The notes beneath the pieces were generated by a model, which was given only the letters and a program-made list of their open reading frames with translations, was not told where the DNA came from and ran no database searches. This document shows, one piece after another, positions 15,563 to 23,885 of a stretch of 64,000 nucleotides of DNA (the first letter of the stretch is position 1; the number at the start of each line of letters is the position of its first letter). The position numbers were made by a program, and so were the translations under genes. This DNA comes from JBBECJ01 sp963763325 (lineage in GTDB: Bacteria > Chloroflexota > Chloroflexia > Thermomicrobiales > CFX8). The DNA is taken from NCBI GenBank assembly GCA_963763325.1, contig CAVXOL010000012.1:1-64000 (forward strand), read 5' to 3'.

Positions 15563-16249
15563 ATGGGTCGAAAAGTTAACCCGATTGGTTTCAGGCTCGG
15601 TGGCATTCGTGACTGGGAATCGACCTGGTATGCCGAGCGCAATTACACCGAGCAGCTCCACGAGGATCTGTACATCCGGCGGTTGATCAACGATCAGCTG
15701 ACACGGGCCGGTATCTCCCGCGTCGTCATCGAGCGGGCGGCGAATCGGATCGAAGTCTCGATCCACACGTCGAAGCCGGGCATCGTGATCGGTAAGCAGG
15801 GCGCGAACGTCGAGAAGCTGCGCCAGATGCTCGAGGCGAAGGTCGGCAAGAAGGTCCACCTGAAGATCGAAGAGATCAAGGTGCCGGAGCTTGATGCGCG
15901 GCTGGTCGCCGAGTCGATCGCCGAGCAGCTCAGCCGCCGTGTCTCGTACCGCCGCGCGATGAAGCACGCCGTCGGCCAGGCGATGCGCCGTGGCGCCAAG
16001 GGCGTCAAGATCCGCCTCGGTGGCCGTCTGGGTGGCGCCGAAATGTCGCGCAGCGTGACCGAAACTGACGGTCGCGTGCCGCGCCATACGTTGCGTGCTG
16101 ATATTGACTACGGCGTTGTCCACGCGGCGACGACGATGGGCCGGATCGGCGTCAAGGTCTGGATCTATCGTGGCGACATCCTGCCGGAGCGCAAGCAGCC
16201 ACAGGTTCTGCCGCAGCCAGCGACTGAGCCAACGGCAACCGCCGACTAG
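15563..16249 (+). CDS. rpsC: 30S ribosomal protein S3
   Basis: A protein at the mRNA entry site, 228 residues. The N-terminus GRKVNPIGFRLGGIRDWEST, the KH-domain GxxG segment PGIVIGKQGANVEKLR and the C-terminal domain RRGAKGVKIRLGGRLGGAEM are clear. LRADIDYGVVHAATTMGRIG follows. It ends in a proline- and threonine-rich tail. Start is ATG 15563, three bases after rplV, suggesting tight coupling. Confidence 0.98.
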   Translation: MGRKVNPIGFRLGGIRDWESTWYAERNYTEQLHEDLYIRRLINDQLTRAGISRVVIERAANRIEVSIHTSKPGIVIGKQGANVEKLRQMLEAKVGKKVHLKIEEIKVPELDARLVAESIAEQLSRRVSYRRAMKHAVGQAMRRGAKGVKIRLGGRLGGAEMSRSVTETDGRVPRHTLRADIDYGVVHAATTMGRIGVKVWIYRGDILPERKQPQVLPQPATEPTATAD

Positions 16250-16285
16250 GGCTGCCGCGAGGCAGGTGAGGGGAGTACGACTCGT

Positions 16286-16741
16286 ATGTTGATGCCACGA
16301 CGCACCAAGCACCGCAAGGTGTTCCGGGGCAGGATGCAGGGGAAGGCGATCAAGGGTTCGCACGTCGTGTTCGGCGAATACGGCTTGCAGTCCCTCGACC
16401 CAGCCTGGATCGACAGCCGCCAGATCGAGGCGGCCCGCCGCGCGATGACGAACTACATTCGTCGTGGCGGTAAGGTCTGGATCCGAATCTTCCCGGACAA
16501 GCCGGTCACACAGAAGCCAGCCGAGACTCGGATGGGTTCCGGTAAGGGCAACCCGGAGTACTGGGTTGCCGTCGTCCGGCCCGGCCGGATCATGTTCGAG
16601 CTCGCGGGTGTCCGCGAGGACGTTGCGATGGAGGCGCTGCGACGCGCGGCGCACAAGCTCCCGGTACAGTGCCGGATCGTCAAGCGCGATCAGGTCGGGG
16701 TTGCTGCCGCCGAGGAAGCACATGCGGAGGCGGAGGCATAA
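16286..16741 (+). CDS. rplP: 50S ribosomal protein L16
   Basis: A protein near the A-site tRNA elbow, 151 residues. LMPRRTKHRKVFRGRMQGKA opens the protein, followed by VVFGEYGLQSLDPAWI, the loop KPAETRMGSGKGNPEYWVAV, and GRIMFELAGVRE. An acidic, alanine-rich tail (EEAHAEAEA) extends the C-terminus slightly beyond the usual length. Start is ATG 16286 behind GAGGGGAG. The stop is TAA 16739-16741, two bases before rpmC. Confidence 0.97.
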   Translation: MLMPRRTKHRKVFRGRMQGKAIKGSHVVFGEYGLQSLDPAWIDSRQIEAARRAMTNYIRRGGKVWIRIFPDKPVTQKPAETRMGSGKGNPEYWVAVVRPGRIMFELAGVREDVAMEALRRAAHKLPVQCRIVKRDQVGVAAAEEAHAEAEA

Positions 16742-16743
16742 CG

Positions 16744-16977
16744 ATGAAGGCTGAGGAGATCCGCGGCTTCACCGACACGCAGATCGTAGAAATGATCGAC
16801 GACCTCCGCGAGGAGTGGCGTCAGCTTCGCTTCGATGACGCGGTCGGCCGGCTGACGAACACAAGCCGCATCCGACACATCAAGCGCGATATCGCCCGGC
16901 TGAAGACCATTCAGACCGAGCGCACGATGAACGAAGAGATCGCGGCACTGACCGGCGCACAAAGCGCCGGCCGCTAA
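16744..16977 (+). CDS. rpmC: 50S ribosomal protein L29
   Basis: A small exit-site protein, 77 residues. It has the expected helical pattern: KAEEIRGFTDTQIVEMIDDL, REEWRQLRFDDAVGRLTNTS, and RIRHIKRDIARLKTI. The open frame extends upstream to 16669 inside rplP, but ATG 16744, directly after the rplP stop and preceded by GGAGGCATAACG, gives the family N-terminus. A short extension after the conserved IQTE segment lengthens the C-terminus a little compared with E. coli. Confidence 0.95.
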   Translation: MKAEEIRGFTDTQIVEMIDDLREEWRQLRFDDAVGRLTNTSRIRHIKRDIARLKTIQTERTMNEEIAALTGAQSAGR

Positions 16978-17004
16978 CGGCGACCTGACGGAGGAACATA
17001 GTAG

Positions 17005-17313
17005 ATGGCAGAACAGAAAAGCTCCGCGCCAGGCGCCGGGACGACGGCAGAGGTCAAGAAGACCGTCCGCGTCCAGAAGGTCGGCCGAGTCGTGAGCGAC
17101 AAGATGCAGAAGACGATCGTTGTCGAGGTGGATTACCCACGCCGGCACCGACTGTACAGCAAGGTGATGACCCGCACCAGCCGCTTCAAGGCACACGACG
17201 AGACCAACGAGTGCCGGATTGGCGACATCGTGCGGATCGAAGAGTCCCGGCCGCTGTCGAAGGACAAGCGCTGGGTTGTCCGTGACATCGTCGAGCGCGC
17301 GGACATCGTTTAG
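17005..17313 (+). CDS. rpsQ: 30S ribosomal protein S17
   Basis: A small-subunit assembly protein of the OB fold, 102 residues. Features are RVQKVGRVVSDKMQKTIVVE, KVMTRTSRFKAHDETNECRI, and GDIVRIEESRPLSKDKRWVV. There is an N-terminal extension of about 20 residues (starting AEQKSSAPGAGTTAEVKK) before the conserved core. Start is ATG 17005 with GGAGGAAC upstream. Normal position between rpmC and rplN. Confidence 0.96.
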   Translation: MAEQKSSAPGAGTTAEVKKTVRVQKVGRVVSDKMQKTIVVEVDYPRRHRLYSKVMTRTSRFKAHDETNECRIGDIVRIEESRPLSKDKRWVVRDIVERADIV

Positions 17314-17337
17314 GAACGTCGGGGGAGGGCAGAGGTC

Positions 17338-17706
17338 GTGATTCAGACACAGACTCGTATGCGCGTCGCCGACAATTCCGGAGCGCGCGAGATCATGTGC
17401 ATTCGAGTCCTGGGTGGCTCGGGCAAGAAGTACGCGGGCGTCGGCGACATCATCATCGGAGCCGTCAAGTCGGCTCAGCCAGGTGCCGCGGTCAAGAAGG
17501 GCGACGTCGTTCGCGCAGTGATCGTCCGGACAGCAGCAGAGTACGGTAGAGCGGACGGCTCGCACATTCGGTTCGATGACAACGCTGCCGTCCTGATCAA
17601 CCAGCAGGGCAACCCACGCGGGACGCGCATCTTTGGCCCGGTTGCCCGCGAGCTTCGCGAGAAGCAGTTCATGCGCATTGTCTCGTTGGCCCCGGAAACG
17701 CTGTAG
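17338..17706 (+). CDS. rplN: 50S ribosomal protein L14
   Basis: A protein at the intersubunit bridge, 122 residues, the family's usual size. IQTQTRMRVADNSGAREIMC opens the protein; GDIIIGAVKSAQPGA, FDDNAAVLINQQGNPRGTRI and FGPVARELREKQFMRIVSLA follow. Start is GTG 17338 with GGGGGAGGGC upstream. L14 is one of the most conserved proteins in the spc cluster, and this copy looks intact. Confidence 0.98.
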   Translation: MIQTQTRMRVADNSGAREIMCIRVLGGSGKKYAGVGDIIIGAVKSAQPGAAVKKGDVVRAVIVRTAAEYGRADGSHIRFDDNAAVLINQQGNPRGTRIFGPVARELREKQFMRIVSLAPETL

Positions 17707-17744
17707 TGACATAATATCTGTAGGACACGGGAGCGAGAAGAAGC

Positions 17745-18071
17745 ATGGCTGAGAAGATTTTGACGGGCGATGAGATCATCGTCCTGCGGGGACGGAACAA
17801 GGGAGAGCGCGGGCGCGTGCGGCAGAACATGCCGCGCGAGGACAAGCTTGTCGTCGAGGGTGTCAACATCGTTCGCAAGCACCTCGCGCGCGGTCGCGCC
17901 CGTCAGGCGGGTATCGTCGAGGTCGAGGCTCCATTGCACGCCTCGAAGGTGATGCTCATCTGCCCCGAGTGCCAGGAGGCGACCCGCGTTGGTTTCCGGC
18001 GCACTGACTCTGGCGAGAAAGTCCGCTACTGCAAGAAGTGTGATGCGGCGATCGGTCGCAAGGCGTCGTAG
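17745..18071 (+). CDS. rplX: 50S ribosomal protein L24
   Basis: An early assembly protein of the 50S subunit with a KOW fold, 108 residues. KILTGDEIIVLRGRNKGERG is the KOW segment; VEGVNIVRKHLARG and the C-terminal VRYCKKCDAAIGRK (with paired cysteines, ICPECQ and CKKC, suggesting a zinc site) follow. Start is ATG 17745. The cysteine pairs are present in many thermophile-related L24 sequences and absent from E. coli. Confidence 0.96.
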   Translation: MAEKILTGDEIIVLRGRNKGERGRVRQNMPREDKLVVEGVNIVRKHLARGRARQAGIVEVEAPLHASKVMLICPECQEATRVGFRRTDSGEKVRYCKKCDAAIGRKAS

Positions 18072-18105
18072 CCAACGGGCTGGACGGAATTGGTGAGGGA
18101 GTAAC

Positions 18106-18651
18106 GTGGCTGCACGGTTGAAGGAACGCTATCTTGAGGAGATCCGCCCGCAATTGCGGGAGGAGTTCAACTTTCGCAACGACCTCGAGGTGCCAAAGAT
18201 CGAGAAGATTGTCGTCAACATCGGCGTCGGCGAGGCGATCGCGAACAACCGTGCGCTCGATGCCGCGATTGGCGACTTGACCATCATCACCGGCCAGAAG
18301 CCGGTCGTGACGCGCGCAAAGAAGTCAATTGCCGCCTTCCGCCTTCGGGCAGGAATGCCGATTGGCGCGATGGTAACGTTGCGTGGCGAGAAGATGTACG
18401 AGTTCATGGACCGCCTGGTCAATATCGCACTGCCGCGTGTCCGTGACTTCCGAGGTATCTCGCCGAAGTCGTTCGATGGACGTGGCAACTACACGCTCGG
18501 CCTGCGCGAACAATTGCTTTTCCCGGAGATCGACTACGACAAGATCGACAAGACGCGCGGTATGGAGGTGTCGATCGTCACCACCGCCAAGACCGATGAG
18601 GAAGGCCGCCGGCTGCTCGGCCTGCTTGGGATGCCGTTCCGCGAGGCCTGA
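18106..18651 (+). CDS. rplE: 50S ribosomal protein L5
   Basis: A 5S rRNA-binding protein of the central protuberance, 181 residues. LKERYLEEIRPQLREEFNFR, VPKIEKIVVNIGVGEA, TGQKPVVTRAKKSIAAFRLR and FRGISPKSFDGRGNYTLGLR are all diagnostic. Start is GTG 18106 with GTGAGGGAG upstream. The stop codon lies inside a perfect hairpin, described separately. Confidence 0.97.
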   Translation: MAARLKERYLEEIRPQLREEFNFRNDLEVPKIEKIVVNIGVGEAIANNRALDAAIGDLTIITGQKPVVTRAKKSIAAFRLRAGMPIGAMVTLRGEKMYEFMDRLVNIALPRVRDFRGISPKSFDGRGNYTLGLREQLLFPEIDYDKIDKTRGMEVSIVTTAKTDEEGRRLLGLLGMPFREA

Positions 18652-18663
18652 GATCCTCAGGCC
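18645..18663 (+). promoter_or_regulatory. Hairpin containing the rplE stop codon
   Basis: GGCCTGAG (18645-18652), loop ATC, and CTCAGGCC (18656-18663) make a perfect 8-bp stem with a 3-base loop. The rplE stop TGA (18649-18651) is within the 5' arm. There is no T-run. The 135-base spacer to rpsN is unusually long for this cluster, so the structure may mark an mRNA processing or regulatory point. Confidence 0.5.
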
Positions 18664-18786
18664 GCGGCGGGCAAGGGTGGGGCACGTCCCACACACCACG
18701 ACGCAGTCACCGTAATCGAGTGGGACCGTTGAAGCCCACCGGCCCGAAGGGGACACCGGGCGGAACAGGAAGCAGAAAGCAACGAT

Positions 18787-18972
18787 ATGGCAAAGAAGTC
18801 ACTGGTCGTTAAGGCAAATCGAACGCCGAAGTACACCGTCCGCGGCTACAACCGCTGCAAGCTGTGCGGTCGTCCGCGTGCCTATATTCGCAAGTTCGGG
18901 GTTTGCCGAATTTGTTTCCGAGAACTGGCGTCGAACGGCAAGCTGCCGGGCGTGACGAAGGCCAGCTGGTAG
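18787..18972 (+). CDS. rpsN: 30S ribosomal protein S14, zinc-binding type
   Basis: The short, zinc-binding form of S14, 61 residues. The four zinc cysteines are in CKLCGRPRAYIRKFGVC then RICF, and the ending GKLPGVTKASW is typical of the family (type Z). AKKSLVVKANRTPKYTVRGY opens the protein. Start is ATG 18787 behind CAGGAAGCAG. The zinc form is usual for Firmicutes-like and many Chloroflexi genomes; a zinc-free paralogue is not in this window. Confidence 0.97.
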   Translation: MAKKSLVVKANRTPKYTVRGYNRCKLCGRPRAYIRKFGVCRICFRELASNGKLPGVTKASW

Positions 18973-19045
18973 TCGATTTACTGAGGCATACCGGCACACC
19001 GTCGCCCGGTTGGCGGCGCGAAGAACGTGAGGTACGGAGCATTAC

Positions 19046-19447
19046 ATGAGCGTCGTGAGCGATCCAATCGCCGATATGCTGACTCGCATCCGCAACGCGG
19101 GAATGGCGCGGCGGACTGAAACGACGATGCCGTCGTCGAAGATCCTGGTCGAGATTGCCAAGATCCTCCAGCAGGAGGGGTACATTCGCGGCTGGGAAGT
19201 CCAGGAGTCAAAGCCGTTCAATACTCTGATCGTGTACCTGAAGTACGCCAGCGATCGGCGGCACTCGATTCGCAACATCCGCCGGATATCGAAGCCGGGA
19301 CTGCGTGTCTACGCCGGTAAGGACGAGATCCCGCGTGTCCGAAATGGTCTCGGCATCGCGATCTTGAGCACGCCCCAGGGCGTCATCACCGGGCAGGAAG
19401 CCCGCCGCCGAGGCATCGGTGGCGAGATTCTCTGCACGGTCTACTAG
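19046..19447 (+). CDS. rpsH: 30S ribosomal protein S8
   Basis: A central-domain 16S rRNA binder, 133 residues. The marks are SDPIADMLTRIRNAGMARR, SSKILVEIAKILQQEGYI, GLRVYAGKDEIPRVRNGLGI and STPQGVITGQEARRRGIGGE. In E. coli S8 represses the spc operon at L5; the corresponding binding hairpin was not recognised here. Start is ATG 19046; no strong alternative start was seen. Confidence 0.97.
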   Translation: MSVVSDPIADMLTRIRNAGMARRTETTMPSSKILVEIAKILQQEGYIRGWEVQESKPFNTLIVYLKYASDRRHSIRNIRRISKPGLRVYAGKDEIPRVRNGLGIAILSTPQGVITGQEARRRGIGGEILCTVY

Positions 19448-19473
19448 AGCACGACGGGGAGGAGGAAGCCACC

Positions 19474-20019
19474 ATGTCCCGTATTGGTCTGCAGCCGATT
19501 ACGATCCCGTCCGGAGTCGATGTCGCTATCAACAGCGGTCTCGTCGAAGTCAAGGGCCCGAAGGGTGAATTGACACAGCGTGTCCATCCCGAGATGGTGT
19601 TCTCGCGTGACAATGGCTCGTTGTCTGTCGCGCGCCCGAACGACGAGCGCATGTTCCGACAGCTCCACGGCCTGACCCGGACGCTCGTCAACAACATGGT
19701 CATTGGTGTCACCAGCGGCTATCGCAAGGATCTTGAGATCCAGGGCGTGGGCTACCGCTCCGCACTGGAGGGCAAAACGTTGGTCCTGAACGTCGGCTTC
19801 TCACATCAGGTCCGAATGGACCCGCCGGCAGGAATCGAGTTCGTTGTCGATACGCCGACCCGCTTGGCGGTGACGGGGATCGATAAGCAACTCGTCGGCG
19901 AAGTCGCCGCCAAGATCCGTTCCGTTCGCCCGCCCGAACCGTACAAGGGCAAGGGCATTCGTTATGCCGGCGAGCAGGTTCGTCGCAAGGCCGGTAAGGC
20001 CGGTAAGGTCGGCAAGTAG
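19474..20019 (+). CDS. rplF: 50S ribosomal protein L6
   Basis: A protein near the GTPase-associated centre, 181 residues, with the usual two similar halves. SRIGLQPITIPSGVDV opens it; VEVKGPKGELTQRVHPE-like sequence (VEVKGPKGELTQRV) and the C-terminal motif RPPEPYKGKGIRYAGEQVRR are diagnostic. The end is rich in lysine and glycine (AGKAGKVGK). Start is ATG 19474 after GGGGAGGAGGAAG, one of the strongest binding sites in the cluster. Confidence 0.97.
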   Translation: MSRIGLQPITIPSGVDVAINSGLVEVKGPKGELTQRVHPEMVFSRDNGSLSVARPNDERMFRQLHGLTRTLVNNMVIGVTSGYRKDLEIQGVGYRSALEGKTLVLNVGFSHQVRMDPPAGIEFVVDTPTRLAVTGIDKQLVGEVAAKIRSVRPPEPYKGKGIRYAGEQVRRKAGKAGKVGK

Positions 20020-20113
20020 CCGGCAGGCCGCCATGCGCGGTCACCTGTTGAGGTTCATGTGCTGGCGAACGGGATAGAATCCGAACGCCCAAGGCACCAG
20101 GGAGCAGTCAACC

Positions 20114-20488
20114 ATGCGTTATCACTACAAGTCTCAACTCAATGCGCGGCAGCGACGTCATCTGCGCGTGCGAGCGAAGGTGAGCGGAACGCCAGAGCGC
20201 CCGCGCCTGAATGTCTACCGCAGCTCGGCACACATTTACGCCCAGCTGATCGATGATACCGCCGCATCAACCCTGGTCGCGGCCTCCGACCTCGAGGCGG
20301 ATTTCGCCTCGAGGCTGACGGATAGCACGACCAAGAGCGACAAGGCCAAGGCGGTCGGTCAGCTGATCGGTGAACGCGCCAAGGCGCTAGGCGTCACTTC
20401 CGTCGTCTTTGACCGGGGTGGCTACAAGTACCACGGCCGGGTTAAGGCAGTCGCCGACGGCGCCCGCGAGGCCGGGCTCGACTTCTAA
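20114..20488 (+). CDS. rplR: 50S ribosomal protein L18
   Basis: A 5S rRNA-binding protein of 124 residues. RQRRHLRVRAKVSGTPERPR, LNVYRSSAHIYAQLIDD, KAVGQLIGERAKALGVTSVV and FDRGGYKYHGRVKAVADGAR are clear L18 blocks. Start is ATG 20114 with CAGGGAGCAG upstream. It is followed by rpsE in the normal spc order. Confidence 0.97.
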   Translation: MRYHYKSQLNARQRRHLRVRAKVSGTPERPRLNVYRSSAHIYAQLIDDTAASTLVAASDLEADFASRLTDSTTKSDKAKAVGQLIGERAKALGVTSVVFDRGGYKYHGRVKAVADGAREAGLDF

Positions 20489-20532
20489 TTGCAGGACGCG
20501 GCAGCCGCCGCCGGAGTGAGGTTCGAATACTG

Positions 20533-21096
20533 ATGGTAGATCGACGCAGGGGAGGACGAGCGAATCCGGACGAGGTCGGTGATCTCGAGGAACGTGTAGT
20601 CCAGATCAATCGCGTGTCCAAGGTCGTCAAAGGCGGCCGGCGCTTCGCATTCAGCGCCGTCGTCGTCGTTGGCGATGGCAAGGGCAATGTCGGTGCCGGG
20701 ATCGGCAAGGCTGGCGAGGTGCCGGAATCGATCCGCAAGGGTGTCGAGGCGGCAAAGAAGAACATGGTTGCAGTGCCGCTGGCTGGCCGGACGATCCCAC
20801 ACGAGATTGAGGTCAAGTTCGGTGCGTCTCGCGTGCTGTTGCGCCCAGCGGCGCCAGGTACAGGTGTCATCGCTGGCGGTGGCGTTCGTGCCGTCGTCGA
20901 AGCGGCCGGTATTCACGACATCCTGGCCAAGTCACTCGGATCCAACAACCCGATCAACGTTGTCCGCGCGACACTCAAGGCGCTGCGTGAGCTCGAGAGT
21001 GGACAGGACGTTTCGCGCCGTCGTAGCAAGCGGATCGAGTCGCTCGCCGAGCGTCGCGCCCGTGAGCTGCAGATGGCAGGGGAGTCAACGCACTGA
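20533..21096 (+). CDS. rpsE: 30S ribosomal protein S5
   Basis: A protein of the mRNA entry channel involved in decoding fidelity, 187 residues. Features are EERVVQINRVSKVVKGGRRF, FSAVVVVGDGKGNVGAGIGK, GKAGEVPESIRKGVEAAKKN and GVIAGGGVRAVVEAAGIHDI. The C-terminus, rich in arginine and glutamate, runs a little past the conserved core. Start is ATG 20533. The stop TGA shares its last base with the rpmD start (ATG 21096). Confidence 0.97.
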   Translation: MVDRRRGGRANPDEVGDLEERVVQINRVSKVVKGGRRFAFSAVVVVGDGKGNVGAGIGKAGEVPESIRKGVEAAKKNMVAVPLAGRTIPHEIEVKFGASRVLLRPAAPGTGVIAGGGVRAVVEAAGIHDILAKSLGSNNPINVVRATLKALRELESGQDVSRRRSKRIESLAERRARELQMAGESTH

Positions 21097-21317
21097 TGGC
21101 CAACGATACAATGCGGCTGACCTGGAAGAAGAGCACCATCGGCTACCCCCAGGACCAGCGCACGACGATCAAGTCACTGGGGTTCACTCGCTTGAACCAG
21201 ACGATTGAGAAGCCGGACACCCCGTCGATCCGCGGGATGGTCTATAAGGTTCGCCACCTCGTCCATGTTGACGGTGAGGGCGAAATCAACGGCTCCTCGA
21301 TCCACTCGCAGAGCTAA
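21096..21317 (+). CDS. rpmD: 50S ribosomal protein L30
   Basis: A small, single-domain 50S protein, 73 residues. MRLTWKKSTIGYPQDQRTTI and the loop SLGFTRLNQTIEKPDTPSIR are the family core, followed by GMVYKVRHLVHVDGEGE. It is about 13 residues longer than E. coli L30 because of the C-terminal extension. Start is ATG 21096, overlapping the rpsE stop by one base, so translation is probably coupled. Confidence 0.95.
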   Translation: MANDTMRLTWKKSTIGYPQDQRTTIKSLGFTRLNQTIEKPDTPSIRGMVYKVRHLVHVDGEGEINGSSIHSQS

Positions 21318-21328
21318 TTGTCGAATCG

Positions 21329-21349
21329 GCCGGAGCATACTGCTCCGGC
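21329..21349 (+). promoter_or_regulatory. Perfect hairpin between rpmD and rplO
   Basis: GCCGGAGC (21329-21336), loop ATACT and GCTCCGGC (21342-21349) form an 8-bp perfect stem in the 49-base rpmD-rplO spacer. No T-run follows. Since the downstream genes rplO, secY and adk are essential and have no obvious promoter of their own, it is more likely a processing or stability element than a full terminator. Confidence 0.5.
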
Positions 21350-21366
21350 ATGAGGGACGGGGACAG

Positions 21367-21813
21367 ATGCAGATCGACGACTTGCGTTCACCAGCCGGCG
21401 CGTTCCGCCCGAAGAAGCGGGTCGGTCGCGGCCACGGCTCCGGGCATGTAAAGACCTCCGGACGTGGCACGAAGGGCCAGAACTCGCGTGCCGGTGGCGG
21501 CGTTCGCCCAGGCTTCGAGGGTGGACAGAACCCTATCTACCGGCGTATGCCGTACAAGCGTGGGTTCACCAACAACTTCCGCACCGACTACCAGATTTTG
21601 AACCTGGATGACTTCGAGAGCTACGGCATCACCGGGACGGTTACTCCGGAGTCGCTCCACGAGCGCGGAGTCATCGACGATCCGAAGAAGCTGGTCAAGA
21701 TCCTCGGCAATGGCGAGGTGACGACGGCGCTGCATATTCGCGCGCATAAGTTCTCCGAGTCTGCCAAGGCCAAGATCGAGGCGGCCGGCGGGACGGCGGA
21801 GGTCATCGACTAA
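21367..21813 (+). CDS. rplO: 50S ribosomal protein L15
   Basis: A late-assembly protein of the 50S subunit, 148 residues. DDLRSPAGAFRPKKRVGRGH, the glycine-rich GHGSGHVKTSGRGTKGQNSR, and RAGGGVRPGFEGGQNPIYRR are diagnostic. The open frame extends upstream to 21205 through rpmD, but the family begins at ATG 21367 (MQIDDLRSP), just after GGGACGGGGACAG. Its stop TAA overlaps the secY ATG by one base. Confidence 0.96.
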   Translation: MQIDDLRSPAGAFRPKKRVGRGHGSGHVKTSGRGTKGQNSRAGGGVRPGFEGGQNPIYRRMPYKRGFTNNFRTDYQILNLDDFESYGITGTVTPESLHERGVIDDPKKLVKILGNGEVTTALHIRAHKFSESAKAKIEAAGGTAEVID

Positions 21814-23112
21814 TGCTGGACGCGGTAATCAACGCCTTCAAAGTTGCCGACCTGCGCCGCAAGATCCTCTTCACGCTCGCGATCCTGGTCATCTTCCGGT
21901 TCATCGCGACAATCGCGACTCCGGGAGTTGACCGTGCGGCGCTTGACGACCTGTTGGAGAGCAACCAGTTGCTCGGTATGCTCAACCTGTTCTCAGGTTC
22001 GACGCTGTCCAACTTTTCGATTGTGGCAATGGGTGTGTACCCGTACATCACCGCGTCGATCATCATGCAACTTCTGACGCCGATTATCCCGCGTCTGAAC
22101 GAGCTATCCCAGGAAGGTCAGCAGGGACGCAACCGGATCAACCAGTACACGCACTGGATTACCGTCCCGATCGCGTTCCTGCAGGCGTACGGCCAGTGCA
22201 TCCTGATGGAGCAGTCAGGGCGTGCTCTCTGACTTCGGCCTGTTCGACAGTGATACCGCGCTCAATTCGTTCGCGATTCTGATCACGCTGGTGACAGGCA
22301 CCATTCTGCTCGTCTGGATGGGAGAGCTCATCACCGAGAACGGCATCGGGAACGGTATCTCGATAATCATCTTCGGTGGAATTGTTGCCAGCCTTCCAAG
22401 TACGGTCGGGAACCTGATCTACGGCGGCTCGACGACTGATAACCTGATTGGCACGGTGACGTTCGTCGCGCTTGGATTGGCGACAATCATCGGGATCGTC
22501 CTCATCAACGAAGGGCAGCGGCGGATACCGGTTCAGCACGCGAAGCGTGTTCGGCGCGGTCGAACCTACGGCGGTGGCTCAACGCACATTCCGCTGAAGG
22601 TGAACTCCGCTGGCATGATCCCGCTCATTTTCGCCGTCTCGATCATGGTCTTCCCGGGCACAATTGGGAATTTCATGACAGGCTCGGAAAGAGCGTGGGT
22701 GCGTGACCTGGGTCAGGACATGGCGCGCTTCTTCGATGCGACCTCGCTCCTGTATCAGGTCATCTACTTCCTGATGGTCGTGGCCTTCACGTTCTTCTAC
22801 ACGATGGTCGTGTTCCAGCAACAGAACATCGCTGAGAACCTGCAACGCCAGGGAGCGTTCATTCCGGGCATTCGGCCTGGACTGAATACGAAGCGCTATC
22901 TTGAAGGCGTTCTGACACGGATTACGCTGGTTGGCGCCCTCTTCCTTGGCGTCGTCGCGATCTTGCCCTACGTCGCGGCCGAGATCACCGGCGTCCAAAC
23001 GCTGTTCCTTGGCTCGACGTCGTTGCTGATCGTCGTCGGCGTTGCGATTGATACGATGCGCCAACTCGAGGCGCAACTGATGATGCGTAACTACGAAGGC
23101 TTCATCCAATAA
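21813..23112 (+). CDS. secY: Protein translocase subunit SecY (one frameshift)
   Basis: The pore-forming subunit of the Sec translocon, about 432 residues, with ten membrane segments. The first reading (21813 to about 22215) contains FRFIATIATPGVD, MGVYPYITASIIMQLL and LSQEGQQGRNRINQYTHW. The second (about 22215 to 23112) continues with GELITENGIGNGISIIIFGG, VNSAGMIPLIFAVSIMVFP and FFYTMVVFQQQNIAENLQRQ. The frame changes near 22215, where a base or two is apparently missing; one error would explain it. It overlaps rplO by one base and precedes adk by three. Confidence 0.95.
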
Positions 23113-23199
23113 CGGGTGCTGCCTAATCCGGATCCGGCTTCGAACGTCGGGTCCGGTCGCTCACAACGGATTGTGATACACGCAGTGACTCAGCAGAAG

Positions 23200-23883
23200 A
23201 TGCGCCATGTCGTGTTCATTGGCCCGCAAGGGGCTGGCAAAGGAACCCAGGCTTCGCGCGTTGCGACGCGGCTTGGGCTAACTCACCTTGCGACGGGCGA
23301 CCTGTTCCGCGAACTTATGGCGAGTGAGTCTCCGCTTGCTTCCGAGGTGCGCTCGTATTACGACGCCGGCAATCTCGTTCCGGACGAGCTTACGGCTCGC
23401 GTACTGTTCGAAGCGCTGGATGCACGTGCGGCGTCGAGCGACCTCACTGGCGCGTTGTTCGACGGCTTTCCGCGAAACTCGGCCCAGGCATCTGTTCTCG
23501 ACGAGCAGATCGCTGAGCGGGGCGAGACGCTGCCTGTCGTCGTCCACATAGCTGTTCCGCGAGAAGCGCTGATGGAGCGATTGACTGGCCGCCTGACCTG
23601 TCGCGACTGTGGTCGCACATACCACAAGCGGTTCAATCCTCCCAAGCAAGAGGGCGTCTGCGACGTTTGTGGTGGCGAGCTGTACGTGCGTTCGGACGAC
23701 ACGGAAGACGCGGTAGCGCGACGGTTGGAGATCTACTACCAGCAGACCGAGCCGCTGCTGAACCGGTGGCGGGAGCGCGGCATCGTCCGCGATGTTGATG
23801 GCAATCAGGGCATTGATGACGTCACCGAAACCATCATGGCCGCCATGACGCACGACGGCAGCTTCACAGAAAGTCAGGCGTAG
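23200..23883 (+). CDS. adk: Adenylate kinase, zinc-LID type
   Basis: Converts ATP plus AMP to two ADP and keeps the adenylate pools balanced; cytosolic, 227 residues. The P-loop GPQGAGKGTQA is at residue 8; DGFPRN (AMP site) and the LID domain follow. The LID has four zinc cysteines: CRDCGRTYHKRF then CDVCGG. The frame is open from 23116; ATG 23200 gives the family N-terminus RHVVFIGPQGAGKG, but GTG 23173 or 23185 are possible. No strong binding site decides this. secY-adk-map-infA is the standard order. Confidence 0.95.
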   Translation: MRHVVFIGPQGAGKGTQASRVATRLGLTHLATGDLFRELMASESPLASEVRSYYDAGNLVPDELTARVLFEALDARAASSDLTGALFDGFPRNSAQASVLDEQIAERGETLPVVVHIAVPREALMERLTGRLTCRDCGRTYHKRFNPPKQEGVCDVCGGELYVRSDDTEDAVARRLEIYYQQTEPLLNRWRERGIVRDVDGNQGIDDVTETIMAAMTHDGSFTESQA

Positions 23884-23885
23884 TC

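Noticed and set aside
15179..16723. 514-codon minus-strand open frame across rplV, rpsC and rplP
   Set aside because: It is antisense to three ribosomal protein genes with clear sequence support and has no recognisable domain.
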